Part shown: positions 1 through 7,258 of the stretch, one piece after another
How positions within the stretch are numbered: the first letter of the stretch is position 1
Layout of the letters: each line of letters opens with the position of its first letter
NCBI GenBank assembly: GCA_028822745.1
Contig: JAPKCZ010000019.1
Location: 1 to 14,402, forward strand
From: Kiritimatiellia bacterium
GTDB taxonomy: Bacteria; Verrucomicrobiota; Kiritimatiellia; UBA8416; JAIOPI01
Length of the DNA: 14,402 nucleotides
Direction of reading: 5' to 3'
The notes under the pieces: model-generated
Databases searched by the model: none
What the model was told of the DNA's origin: nothing
What the model saw: only the letters and a program-made list of their open reading frames with translations
Position numbers and translations under genes: made by a program

Positions 1-579
1 AAAAAGAATAAGGACGGGGAGGCCCCAACAGAAGCGCCTGACCCCGACACGCCTCCTGTCGATACACGAGACGACCGAAATACGCTGACGGTGTCTGCTT
101 CGAAACCAGAGACCGGCCCTACGGACGATGACGTCGCGCAAGAGGACGCAGCAAAAACGATTGTCATCGACCTTGAACGACTCGTTGACTACGGCGACCT
201 CAGTCACAACGCCACCATCACCGGCGGCGACCTCATCACGATTCCGGCGCGTATATCAGAATACGTTTATGTCATAGGATACGTATCTAGCCCCGGGGCC
301 ATTGAAATAGAAAAAGGCAATCGCGTACGTGCACTCTGGGCGCTTGCACAAGTAGGCGGACTGAACTCCTCCGCGCGCCCGCAGAATTGTATGTTGATCC
401 GTGAACGCGCTATGACACGCATCCCTGTGAACCTGCGCTCCATTGCACGAGGCAGCGCACCACCGCTCTACATGGAGCCGGGCGATATGCTAATCGTAGG
501 ATCAAGCACGATGATGAAAATCTTCGAGTGGGTCAAACCTACGGCGAGCGCTGGCGTCAGTGCGTCTCCTATTCCGTGA
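1..579 (+). CDS. Wza-type polysaccharide export protein with SLBB domains (5' end missing)
   Basis: The frame is open from base 1 and stops with TGA at 577-579, giving 192 visible residues; the N-terminus (signal peptide and polysaccharide-export domain) lies before the window. A GTG at 91 could be read as a start, but the upstream codons are open and the protein would then begin inside a domain, so I treat it as internal. About the first 50 visible residues are a Pro/Asp/Glu/Thr-rich, probably disordered linker. It is followed by the end of one SLBB unit (IVIDLERLV, then GGDLITIP at about residues 75-82). A second SLBB unit follows: VYVIGYVSSPGAIEI at about 89-103, then AQVGGL, ending with MEPGDMLIVG near 158-167. 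SLBB units of this kind form the periplasmic rings of Wza-family outer-membrane export channels, the partner of the Wzc-like protein encoded next. The acidic linker appears to be inserted inside the first SLBB unit. Family call is firm; exact subfamily cannot be judged without the N-terminus. Confidence 0.85.
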   Translation, partial: KKNKDGEAPTEAPDPDTPPVDTRDDRNTLTVSASKPETGPTDDDVAQEDAAKTIVIDLERLVDYGDLSHNATITGGDLITIPARISEYVYVIGYVSSPGAIEIEKGNRVRALWALAQVGGLNSSARPQNCMLIRERAMTRIPVNLRSIARGSAPPLYMEPGDMLIVGSSTMMKIFEWVKPTASAGVSASPIP

Positions 580-637
580 GGCGATTGTTTTACAACGCAA
601 CACGTCGCGAGACCGGCTCGTTCGCCTGCGAAAGCCC

Positions 638-673
638 GACGCGTGGCAGAGGCCACGAAACGTCAGTCTGACG
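638..673 (+). promoter_or_regulatory. Two adjacent inverted repeats, possible RNA hairpins
   Basis: CGTGGC (642-647) and GCCACG (652-657) form a perfect 6-bp stem around the loop AGAG. GACG (638-641) can extend it by pairing with CGTC (661-664) across an AAA bulge. Those same bases also belong to a second palindrome, CGTCAG-T-CTGACG (661-673), which can fold as a 5-bp stem with a GTC loop. The two folds therefore compete for 661-664. A short CGTTTTC follows, too weak for a clear intrinsic terminator. It may be a weak terminator or attenuator, or stabilise the 3' end of the export mRNA; function is inference. Confidence 0.35.
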
Positions 674-708
674 GTCCCGTTTTCAACGACAAATCATGCG
701 GATTTGTG

Positions 709-736
709 TTGGCATGCTCCCACGAAAGACTTTAGA
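709..736 (+). promoter_or_regulatory. Weak sigma70-like promoter candidate
   Basis: TTGGCA (709-714) matches the -35 consensus at five of six bases. It is followed after 16 bases by TTTAGA (731-736), which matches the -10 consensus at only three of six. Position, about 50 bases before the start of the Wzc-like gene, is sensible, but the -10 is poor and the host's promoter preferences are unknown. Read as a candidate only. Confidence 0.15.
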
Positions 737-774
737 GTGGTGGCCTTTACGACAGAATCTCCACGAACACCGAT

Positions 775-781
775 GAGGAGG
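775..781 (+). promoter_or_regulatory. Ribosome binding site of the Wzc-like gene
   Basis: GAGGAGG lies 4 bases before ATG 786. It is a near-perfect Shine-Dalgarno and decides the start at 786 over the in-frame ATG at 831, which has no such motif upstream. Confidence 0.75.
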
Positions 782-785
782 TTGT

Positions 786-3700
786 ATGGCCGAATTTGAC
801 CCGCTGACAAACGAACTGACAAATGGACGCATGGAGCAGCGAACTTCATCTGTCATTCTCTCCTACATTAGCATTCTGCGACGACGCGTTTGGGTCGTCA
901 TTCCCGTCATCATCATCTCTGGCACCGTCGGCCTGATCAAAGCCTACCGCACCCAGCCGATTTTTAAGGCCAGCACCAAAATCCTTGTCGAACGCCAAGC
1001 AGGCGTTCTTGTCAGCCGTACCGACGCTCGGGACGCCAGCTTTCTAAACGAAGAATTTTTCAACACACAACGCGAGCTGCTGACGAGCAAAGCGGTGATG
1101 GACATCGCGCTGCGCACGCCGGAACTGCAACACCAATTCGAAGCCGGCCTTGAGGACACAGAGGGCCAGTCGTCCTTTGTTAGCGAAATCCGCGAAACAA
1201 TCGCCGCCGCGCTCAACATGACACCGCCGCCCGAACGCGAACCATGGCAGAAACTGCAACGGACAATCGACGTCTCGCACAACGACGACGGTGCATTCCT
1301 TTTCGTCGACGCCAGTAGCAGCAGCCCGACACGCGCAGCAAAACGGGCCAACCTGGTCGCTGAGGCGTTTCGCATTTACCACAGAGAAAACCGACTCGGT
1401 CAAATGAACGCTGGCTTAATCACACTCGAAACCGAACGAAAGCGCGAAGAACTTGCTCTCTTGGAATCCGAGCAGGCACTGGCTCAGTTCCGCCGAAACT
1501 CCGACACGGTTTTTTCGAACGAAGATGGATCGTCCGAACCGCTTCGCGAACGTCTCGCCGCCATCAACGACGAGTTGACGAAAACCGAAATTGCACGCAT
1601 TACACTGCAATCCAGCATCAGCATTATGCTAGATGCACTCGGCTCCAAAGTCCCCACAACATCTGCTATCAGCCGCCAACTACTCTCCATTCCAGAAGTG
1701 CACGATCATGAATCGCTTTCACGGTCGCGCCGAGATCTCGCTGACGCCGAGAAAGAGTTTTTCCGCCTACAGGAGTTCTACGGTACATCTCACCCGTTGA
1801 TGCAAGCCGCGAGCACCAACGTTTATCACCTACGTAACCTTTTCCGCGAAACCTTGAACGAAATTACCGAATCGCAAGAAAAGCGCCTTGAGGCCCTTGT
1901 GGATACCGAAAAAGAACTGCGCGAAACTTACGAAAGCGTTAAAAAAGATGTGGTCTCCAGCGACAACGAACAGTTTCTTTATCAACGATTGGTTGGTGAA
2001 GTAAATCGCCACAAGAGCTTGCAGGATATGATCATCGACAGAACGCGCGAGATGGACTCCTCGGCGGGGCTTGACCGCATCGTCGTCGACGTCGTCGAAG
2101 AAGCAGCAATCCCACGCCGACCGATCAACGCGGGCAAAGCACAGACAACGGTGTTTTCCATTGTGCTCGGCCTCTTTCTCGGCATCGGCCTCGCATTCTT
2201 GTTTGAAAACCTCGATGACAGCATCAAGACGCCGGAAGATCTTACCGAGCGCCTCGACATCCCGCTGCTTGGATTCGTGCCAACCGTCACACTAGATGCC
2301 GAGCCGACACAAGGTGAAACGCAAAAAAAGAACTCACAGAAAAACGAGGCGAACCCCGTCACGCGTGAATACACGCACTTTTGGAAAACCGTTAAGCGGC
2401 GCTTTGGCTCTGACGACGAAACCATGTCCGGCGTCAACCTAGAGAAAAAGGACGACCTCGAATCCCGTCAGCGCGCCGGTGCTGTTGTCGCGCATCAGCC
2501 GCTTTCGTCCATCGCCGAAGCCTATCGAAGCATTCGCGCTAATCTGTTCTATTCAACGCCTGCCGATGAACTCAAACTGCTGGCCATCACCTCCAGTCGC
2601 CCGCAGGAAGGCAAAACAACAACGTCAACCAACCTTGCCATCTCGATCGCGCAAACCGGAAAGCGTGTCCTTCTGATTGATGCAGATCTACACCGCCCCT
2701 CCATCCACAAAAACCTTGGCCTCGACCAGGGCACCGGACTCACCACTATATTGATCGGCGAAACGACATGGAAAGACACCTTACGTAGACTCACGTTCGA
2801 TGGCGTCGAGCTCGACAGCCTTGACGTCATGACGGCCGGCCCCAATTCACCCAATCCGTCCGAACTGCTGAACTCGAAACGCATGCGCGAACTGCTAAAC
2901 GAGGTCCGCGAAGAGTATGACTGGGTCCTCATCGACACGCCACCGGTGCTCTTTGTATCCGATGCCAGTATTATCAGCGTCATGTGCGATGGCGTGATCT
3001 TAGTCGTGAAGTCCGGTGACGCAACGCGCTCCTTGCTGGCGCGCACCATGGAGCGCCTCGATGCGGTGCGGGCGCACATGATCGGCAGCATTCTAAATAA
3101 CGTTCAGGTCAGTCGCGTTGGCCGCTATTATTCATCGTATTACAACGTCGGCTATTCACGCTATTCAAGCGACTATCAACGCACCTATTACGCCCGCGAA
3201 GGGGCTGACGAACTTTCTACACAGGTGACCCCGGGACCCGCCAAGATGGGCTCCGTCCCGGCGCCAGCGGATACACAGTCCGCCGACACACCCAAACAAG
3301 TCGCCGAGCTGAATCGCGAACGCGAAGCGTTGCAGAAACAGGTCGAGACGGCCACAGGCAAGACAGAAGCCCTCGAACGAGAAATTGAAAAACAGAAAAC
3401 CGAATTCAAAGCCCAACTCGCTGCAACCGCTGCCGGCACGGGCGAGCCCAAAGCAGCAAAAGAAGATTCCGAACACCTGAATGCAGCCATCGCTGATCTT
3501 CATACGCGAATCATCACCGCACGCGACGCGCTTAAATCTGAACAAGCCAAAACCGAAAAATTCGCGGCACGCATCAGCGAAATCGACGCTAGCAACGACG
3601 AACGCCAAAAAGCCAAAGACGAGGCCAAAAAGCAGCTCGCCGCACTTACCGAAAAAAACCAGCGCGAACGTGCCGAGAGCGAATCCACGTTCGCGTCCAA

Positions 3701-5096
3701 AAAGAAAACGATGGATGACTTGATACAGACCCTCAAACGCGACCTGCGTGAGGAGCAACAGAAGAACTGGATGGCGTCATCCTCAGAAGTGGCCGCGCTG
3801 GAAAAGCAGGTCGAAGAGGCCGAAAGTAAATTTTCCCAAGCACAGTCCGACGTCGCAACAGCCCAGCGAAAAATCGACGCACAAAAGGACGCCGCCGCGA
3901 CCCAACAAAAGGACGCCGCAAGCAAGCAGGCAGAACAGGCCACGAAGCTGATGGCCGCTGCACAGGAAACACAGACGCTCACCAATCGCGTCAAAGACCT
4001 TGAGACGAAAGTCGCCGCCGCCGATGATCCCGGAATAAAGTCGAAAGAGGATTTAGAAGCACAGACCAAAAAAACCGAAACACTCGAAAAGGAACTGGAC
4101 GCGCTGCGCAAGAAACTCGATGACGCCGCCATCGCCAAAAAGGCAAGCGACACACAAGCTCCTACACCTCCGCAGCAGCCCGCTCCGCCCGCCGCCCCTG
4201 CCGAGCCTCTGGTCGGACGTAAAGCATTCCGAAACGCGCTGCAACAGGCACAACTCCACTTGTCGGCAGGGAACAATTCCGCAGCGGCCGAGGTGACCGC
4301 CAGACTACTTGCCACCCAACCCGAGCACAATGAAGCCTGGGACATGGCAATTATTGCGCAGTTCCGTAAAATCGACACCGCCGCGCTTGAAAAATCCACG
4401 CGCGACTTGTCGGAAAAGCCCCACCTCCAACACCTTTACGCGTTGGCCTACGGAAAACTGGCTGTTCTTCGGAAAGATCTTGCGTCAGCGCGAAACTATT
4501 TCGAACAGGCCGAAGAGCAGTCCAAAAAGAACCCCTACGCCCTTGAAGCACTGACGCGCCTCGATTTTCAACAGGGTAATCTGGAGTCCGCCGAAACACA
4601 CTTGAAGCGTTTTGTCCGCCAATTTCCGCGCCACCCATACGGCCACCACGGAATGGCGACGCTTCACATACTGAACGATAACCCCAAAAAGGCCGAAGAC
4701 GCACTGCGCAAAAGCATCCGCATGTGCAAAACAACAGAAGCCTTGGATGACCTTGCATGGCTCCTTAACAAACGTGGCGAATTTGCTGTTGCCGAGAAAA
4801 CGGCTCGCGACGCACTGTCCATGAACGACAAACACGCGCAAGTCTGGGACACGCTGGGCACCATACAGCTCAGCGCTAAAAAATTCGACGATGCCCTGAC
4901 ATCGATGGAAAAAGCATTTTCCCTAAACTCTGAAGACGCCCGTATCATCTTGAAATGCGCCGAACTTCGAGCACGCGCCGGAAAGATGCGTGACGCCAAA
5001 ACGCTGTGTGACACCTTATCGCCACGAAAAGCATCTCTGAACAAGGCCGAGCGTAAGCGACTGAACGACCTTCAGGGCACGATCGGTAAAGCATAG
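786..5096 (+). CDS. Wzc-like chain-length determinant/BY-kinase fused to coiled coil and TPR domain
   Basis: Inner-membrane polysaccharide co-polymerase with a tyrosine autokinase, 1436 residues against about 700-750 for ordinary Wzc. Domains in order: cytosolic N-terminus; TM1 about 35-54; periplasmic Wzz domain with long helices to about 450, including a GNVR-like stretch near 397-423 and a PRRPIN motif at 443-448; TM2 about 454-474; a charged cytosolic linker to about 560; then the BY-kinase. Kinase signatures are the oligomerisation motif EX2RX2R (E578, R581, R584), Walker A PQEGKTT (K610), Walker A' LLIDADLHRP (D632, D634) and Walker B VLIDTPP (D717). Nine tyrosines fall in 781-802 (781, 782, 785, 786, 790, 793, 797, 801, 802), the expected autophosphorylation cluster. 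In Wzc this ends the protein. Here a Lys/Glu/Ala/Gln-rich coiled coil (about 836-1118), a proline-rich hinge (1124-1141) and TPR-like repeats (about 1145-1415, clearest at 1319-1386) follow. One uninterrupted frame, so the fusion is real unless the assembly is wrong. The next gene begins 8 bases after the stop. Confidence 0.93.
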   Translation: MAEFDPLTNELTNGRMEQRTSSVILSYISILRRRVWVVIPVIIISGTVGLIKAYRTQPIFKASTKILVERQAGVLVSRTDARDASFLNEEFFNTQRELLTSKAVMDIALRTPELQHQFEAGLEDTEGQSSFVSEIRETIAAALNMTPPPEREPWQKLQRTIDVSHNDDGAFLFVDASSSSPTRAAKRANLVAEAFRIYHRENRLGQMNAGLITLETERKREELALLESEQALAQFRRNSDTVFSNEDGSSEPLRERLAAINDELTKTEIARITLQSSISIMLDALGSKVPTTSAISRQLLSIPEVHDHESLSRSRRDLADAEKEFFRLQEFYGTSHPLMQAASTNVYHLRNLFRETLNEITESQEKRLEALVDTEKELRETYESVKKDVVSSDNEQFLYQRLVGEVNRHKSLQDMIIDRTREMDSSAGLDRIVVDVVEEAAIPRRPINAGKAQTTVFSIVLGLFLGIGLAFLFENLDDSIKTPEDLTERLDIPLLGFVPTVTLDAEPTQGETQKKNSQKNEANPVTREYTHFWKTVKRRFGSDDETMSGVNLEKKDDLESRQRAGAVVAHQPLSSIAEAYRSIRANLFYSTPADELKLLAITSSRPQEGKTTTSTNLAISIAQTGKRVLLIDADLHRPSIHKNLGLDQGTGLTTILIGETTWKDTLRRLTFDGVELDSLDVMTAGPNSPNPSELLNSKRMRELLNEVREEYDWVLIDTPPVLFVSDASIISVMCDGVILVVKSGDATRSLLARTMERLDAVRAHMIGSILNNVQVSRVGRYYSSYYNVGYSRYSSDYQRTYYAREGADELSTQVTPGPAKMGSVPAPADTQSADTPKQVAELNREREALQKQVETATGKTEALEREIEKQKTEFKAQLAATAAGTGEPKAAKEDSEHLNAAIADLHTRIITARDALKSEQAKTEKFAARISEIDASNDERQKAKDEAKKQLAALTEKNQRERAESESTFASKKKTMDDLIQTLKRDLREEQQKNWMASSSEVAALEKQVEEAESKFSQAQSDVATAQRKIDAQKDAAATQQKDAASKQAEQATKLMAAAQETQTLTNRVKDLETKVAAADDPGIKSKEDLEAQTKKTETLEKELDALRKKLDDAAIAKKASDTQAPTPPQQPAPPAAPAEPLVGRKAFRNALQQAQLHLSAGNNSAAAEVTARLLATQPEHNEAWDMAIIAQFRKIDTAALEKSTRDLSEKPHLQHLYALAYGKLAVLRKDLASARNYFEQAEEQSKKNPYALEALTRLDFQQGNLESAETHLKRFVRQFPRHPYGHHGMATLHILNDNPKKAEDALRKSIRMCKTTEALDDLAWLLNKRGEFAVAEKTARDALSMNDKHAQVWDTLGTIQLSAKKFDDALTSMEKAFSLNSEDARIILKCAELRARAGKMRDAKTLCDTLSPRKASLNKAERKRLNDLQGTIGKA
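3881..3919 (+). repeat. 15-base direct repeat within the coiled-coil coding region
   Basis: ACAAAAGGACGCCGC occurs at 3881-3895 and again at 3905-3919, a 24-base (8-codon) offset, both encoding QKDAA in the same frame. It suggests the coiled coil grew partly by small in-frame duplications, or that similar codons were used by chance in a low-complexity protein stretch. Confidence 0.5.
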
Positions 5097-5104
5097 GGCG
5101 GACC

Positions 5105-7165
5105 ATGGACCAACCCCTAACGACGCAACGCCTTCTTGAGACCGCCGCGCGACGCATCATCACTGTTGCCGTCCTGATTGCCCCCTGGCTCATCGGCGGC
5201 GCCGAACCATGGGCGTACTTACTCATTGGCTCTACGGTTTCCCTAGGCGGAATATGCTGGCTGCTGTCCTGGCTTTGCGGCCACCCACGCCCTATCCGCG
5301 CCCAAGTTACCGCCACCTGTCTCGGCGCCTTGGTTTTAATCGTCCTGCTACAAATGATTCCGCTACCCCGTGCACTGGTCGAAGCACTGAGCCCATTTGG
5401 TGCAAAGCAGGTCACAGAAGCGAGCGAAGCCTTTAAAACCATCTCGCCGCCACACGACCTTATCGAGCACATTGACCTCTCTAACCTTCCTTATACCTTC
5501 TCGGTTTCACCATCCGCGACCTCGCGAAGCCTATTTCTCTTCATTGCATACGTGCTCTGCTTCATGGTCATGGCCAATACGATTCACGGTTGGGATCAAC
5601 TCAAGCACATCGCCACGCTGCTTGTATTCAATGCTGCAGCCATGGCCGTCGTAGGTATGCTGCACAAATTTTCGGGCTCACAAGAAATTCTATGGATTCA
5701 CACACCACGCTATGGCGGAGAAATTTTCGGACCCTTCACGAACCGTAATCATTTCGCTGCGCACATGAACCTCGGACTCGGATTGGCGCTCGGCATTTTG
5801 TTTTCGTCGAAACCGTTTTCAGAGATGATGAACTGGCCGGATTGGCGCGATCGCCTATCCTGGTTCTCGTCACGCAGCGCCAGCGCCATGGCCATCATGA
5901 GCTTCAACGTGGTGCTTCTCGTCGGCTCAGTCTGTGTCTGCCAGTCTCGCGGGGGCGTTCTGGCCATGGCCGCCAGCATGGCTACATTCGGGTTCTATAT
6001 CGGCTGGCGTAGACGCGATCTGGGGCGCACCCGTTACGCCATGATCGCCGCAACCTTTTTGGTCGCAGCGGCCGTGCTGTGGCTTGGCCGCGGCCAAGTC
6101 ATCTCACGATTGGCCACGCTTGGTGACGTCGCACGCGACCCAATGAAAGATCTGCGCGTCATCGTCACGATTGACACACTGCGCGTATTTCTTGCCTTTC
6201 CCATCATGGGTGCAGGATTCGGCGCCTATCGCCACATTTTCTCAGCCTTCCAGACGCCCGACCTCAGTTCACGCTGGCTGCACGCACACAACGATTGGGC
6301 GCAATTGCTCGCGGAAGGCGGAATCGTATCCGCCGTTGTCTTTCTGGCGGTCTGTATTGCTTGGGCGCTTGGCATCCGCAAACGATACAAGCACTGCGCC
6401 AGTCGATCGCGACTTTTCATTACCGGGATTTCAGTGGGGTTTGCGACAATTTTTCTGCACAGCTTCATCGACTACAGCCTCCACAAGCCAGGCAACGCCT
6501 GTTTGCTTGCCTCCATGGCCGGCATGGCCGTCGCCGCCAGCCATATTCGCAGCCGCCGTATTGTGTTAGACGACTCGGGTGTAAATGAAAAATCGATTCG
6601 CCCCCTCAGTCCAACCGCCGTCAAAATCATCGCCGTTACCGGTGTTCTCGGCATCGTCGTGCTCATGAATTCGATGCGCACCGATTTGCGAGCGGAATTG
6701 GCCTTTAGCCGCTTCAAACATCGTGGGCGTATGAGCGCTAGCGCCGCGGATGAAAAACAGATTGCCGCCCTCGCTGCACAAGCGCTGCGTGAAGCCGAGA
6801 TCGTGCTCGTCCACGGCCGCGGGAATCCGGATGCCCTCACCGAGCTGTCTCGCGACCTGGTGCAATGGACGCTAAACCCAGCACTGGATCGTCCTTTCCG
6901 CGTACGCCAATCACTGTCCGCCTCATCGGCCGCCGCTCTGGCGGCTCATGCCTCGCCGACCGACTACCTGGCATGGCTCGCATTGGCACGCACGTTGATG
7001 GCAATCGGATACTGGGATCAGTCCGAAGAAAGCCTTATCCGCGCGCGCGAGGTTGTTCGCCACGCAAAACAAGTTCGTATGTTCGAGTCGCGCGCCATCC
7101 CTGAAGGGCAAGCATGGGAAGATGCGCGGCGCAAAAGCCCAAATGAGCGCGCCGCAGAAAAGTAG
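5105..7165 (+). CDS. O-antigen ligase/polymerase (WaaL/Wzy-like) membrane protein with C-terminal extension
   Basis: A 686-residue multi-pass inner-membrane protein of the O-antigen ligase superfamily, which joins lipid-linked glycan units into a polymer (Wzy) or moves a finished glycan to an acceptor (WaaL). Hydrophobic segments occur from about residue 17 to 480, with one more near 505-522. Family signatures visible are GPFTNRNHFAAH (209-220), QSRGGVLAM (280-288) and the large-loop motif WLHAHNDWAQLLAEGGI (391-407), whose His is functionally important in characterised WaaL proteins. After the last membrane segment, residues 525-686 form a soluble Ala/Arg-rich helical region; about 618-655 looks like a single TPR-type helix pair (WLALARTLMAIGYWDQSEESL). 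It starts 8 bases after the Wzc-like stop, with GGGCGGA (5096-5102) as a modest ribosome binding site, so it is probably co-transcribed with it. In this context polymerase is the likelier role; ligase cannot be excluded from sequence. Confidence 0.85.
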   Translation: MDQPLTTQRLLETAARRIITVAVLIAPWLIGGAEPWAYLLIGSTVSLGGICWLLSWLCGHPRPIRAQVTATCLGALVLIVLLQMIPLPRALVEALSPFGAKQVTEASEAFKTISPPHDLIEHIDLSNLPYTFSVSPSATSRSLFLFIAYVLCFMVMANTIHGWDQLKHIATLLVFNAAAMAVVGMLHKFSGSQEILWIHTPRYGGEIFGPFTNRNHFAAHMNLGLGLALGILFSSKPFSEMMNWPDWRDRLSWFSSRSASAMAIMSFNVVLLVGSVCVCQSRGGVLAMAASMATFGFYIGWRRRDLGRTRYAMIAATFLVAAAVLWLGRGQVISRLATLGDVARDPMKDLRVIVTIDTLRVFLAFPIMGAGFGAYRHIFSAFQTPDLSSRWLHAHNDWAQLLAEGGIVSAVVFLAVCIAWALGIRKRYKHCASRSRLFITGISVGFATIFLHSFIDYSLHKPGNACLLASMAGMAVAASHIRSRRIVLDDSGVNEKSIRPLSPTAVKIIAVTGVLGIVVLMNSMRTDLRAELAFSRFKHRGRMSASAADEKQIAALAAQALREAEIVLVHGRGNPDALTELSRDLVQWTLNPALDRPFRVRQSLSASSAAALAAHASPTDYLAWLALARTLMAIGYWDQSEESLIRAREVVRHAKQVRMFESRAIPEGQAWEDARRKSPNERAAEK

Positions 7166-7258
7166 AGGCCATGACCAGCGGTCAACGCTGATGCAACGCC
7201 CGCTTCGAGGGATCGCCATCGAAGCAAGCCGTATAGGGACACCCACCGGGAGAAGGCA
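7166..7258 (+). promoter_or_regulatory. Intergenic segment with two inverted repeats and the flippase ribosome binding site
   Basis: CAGCG-GTCAA-CGCTG (7176-7190) is a perfect 5-bp stem with a 5-base loop. GCTTCGA (7202-7208) pairs perfectly with TCGAAGC (7219-7225) around 10 bases that may add two more G-C pairs. Neither is followed by a T run, so neither is a standard intrinsic terminator. They could stabilise or process the mRNA between the polymerase-like gene and the flippase. GGGAGAAGG (7248-7256) just before TTG 7259 is a good Shine-Dalgarno. No other gene is seen here. Confidence 0.4.

Larger units (their letters stand above)
580..785 (+). other. Intergenic leader before the Wzc-like gene
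   Basis: This 206-base gap separates the export gene from the Wzc-like gene and is the longest gap in the window. It holds two neighbouring inverted repeats (638-673), a weak promoter-like pair, and a strong ribosome binding site. A 79-codon open frame crosses it (560-799), but its protein is compositionally random-looking, it overlaps both neighbours and it has no ribosome binding site I can see, so I do not call it a gene. The gap could be where expression of the downstream genes is set separately from the export gene. Confidence 0.5.

Noticed and set aside
91..93. GTG as the true start of the export protein
   Set aside because: The frame is open from base 1 with the same linker composition, and a start here would drop the signal peptide and export domain.
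661..690. Intrinsic terminator after the export gene
   Set aside because: The stem is only 5-6 bp and the following T tract is four bases, interrupted; too weak to call.
710..725. TGGCAT resembling a sigma54 -24 element
   Set aside because: The GG is not followed by a GC at the required 10-base spacing; there is no -12 element.
560..799. 79-codon plus-strand frame across the gap before the Wzc-like gene
   Set aside because: No ribosome binding site, overlaps both neighbours in other frames, and no recognisable motif or membrane segment.
3500..4399. Long minus-strand open frame (299 codons), with another at 3165-3758
   Set aside because: Both lie opposite the coiled-coil region, where Lys, Glu, Gln and Ala codons rarely give stops in the reverse frames. 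The products are Ser/Cys/Ala/Phe-rich and look like reversed low-complexity sequence, with no family motif.
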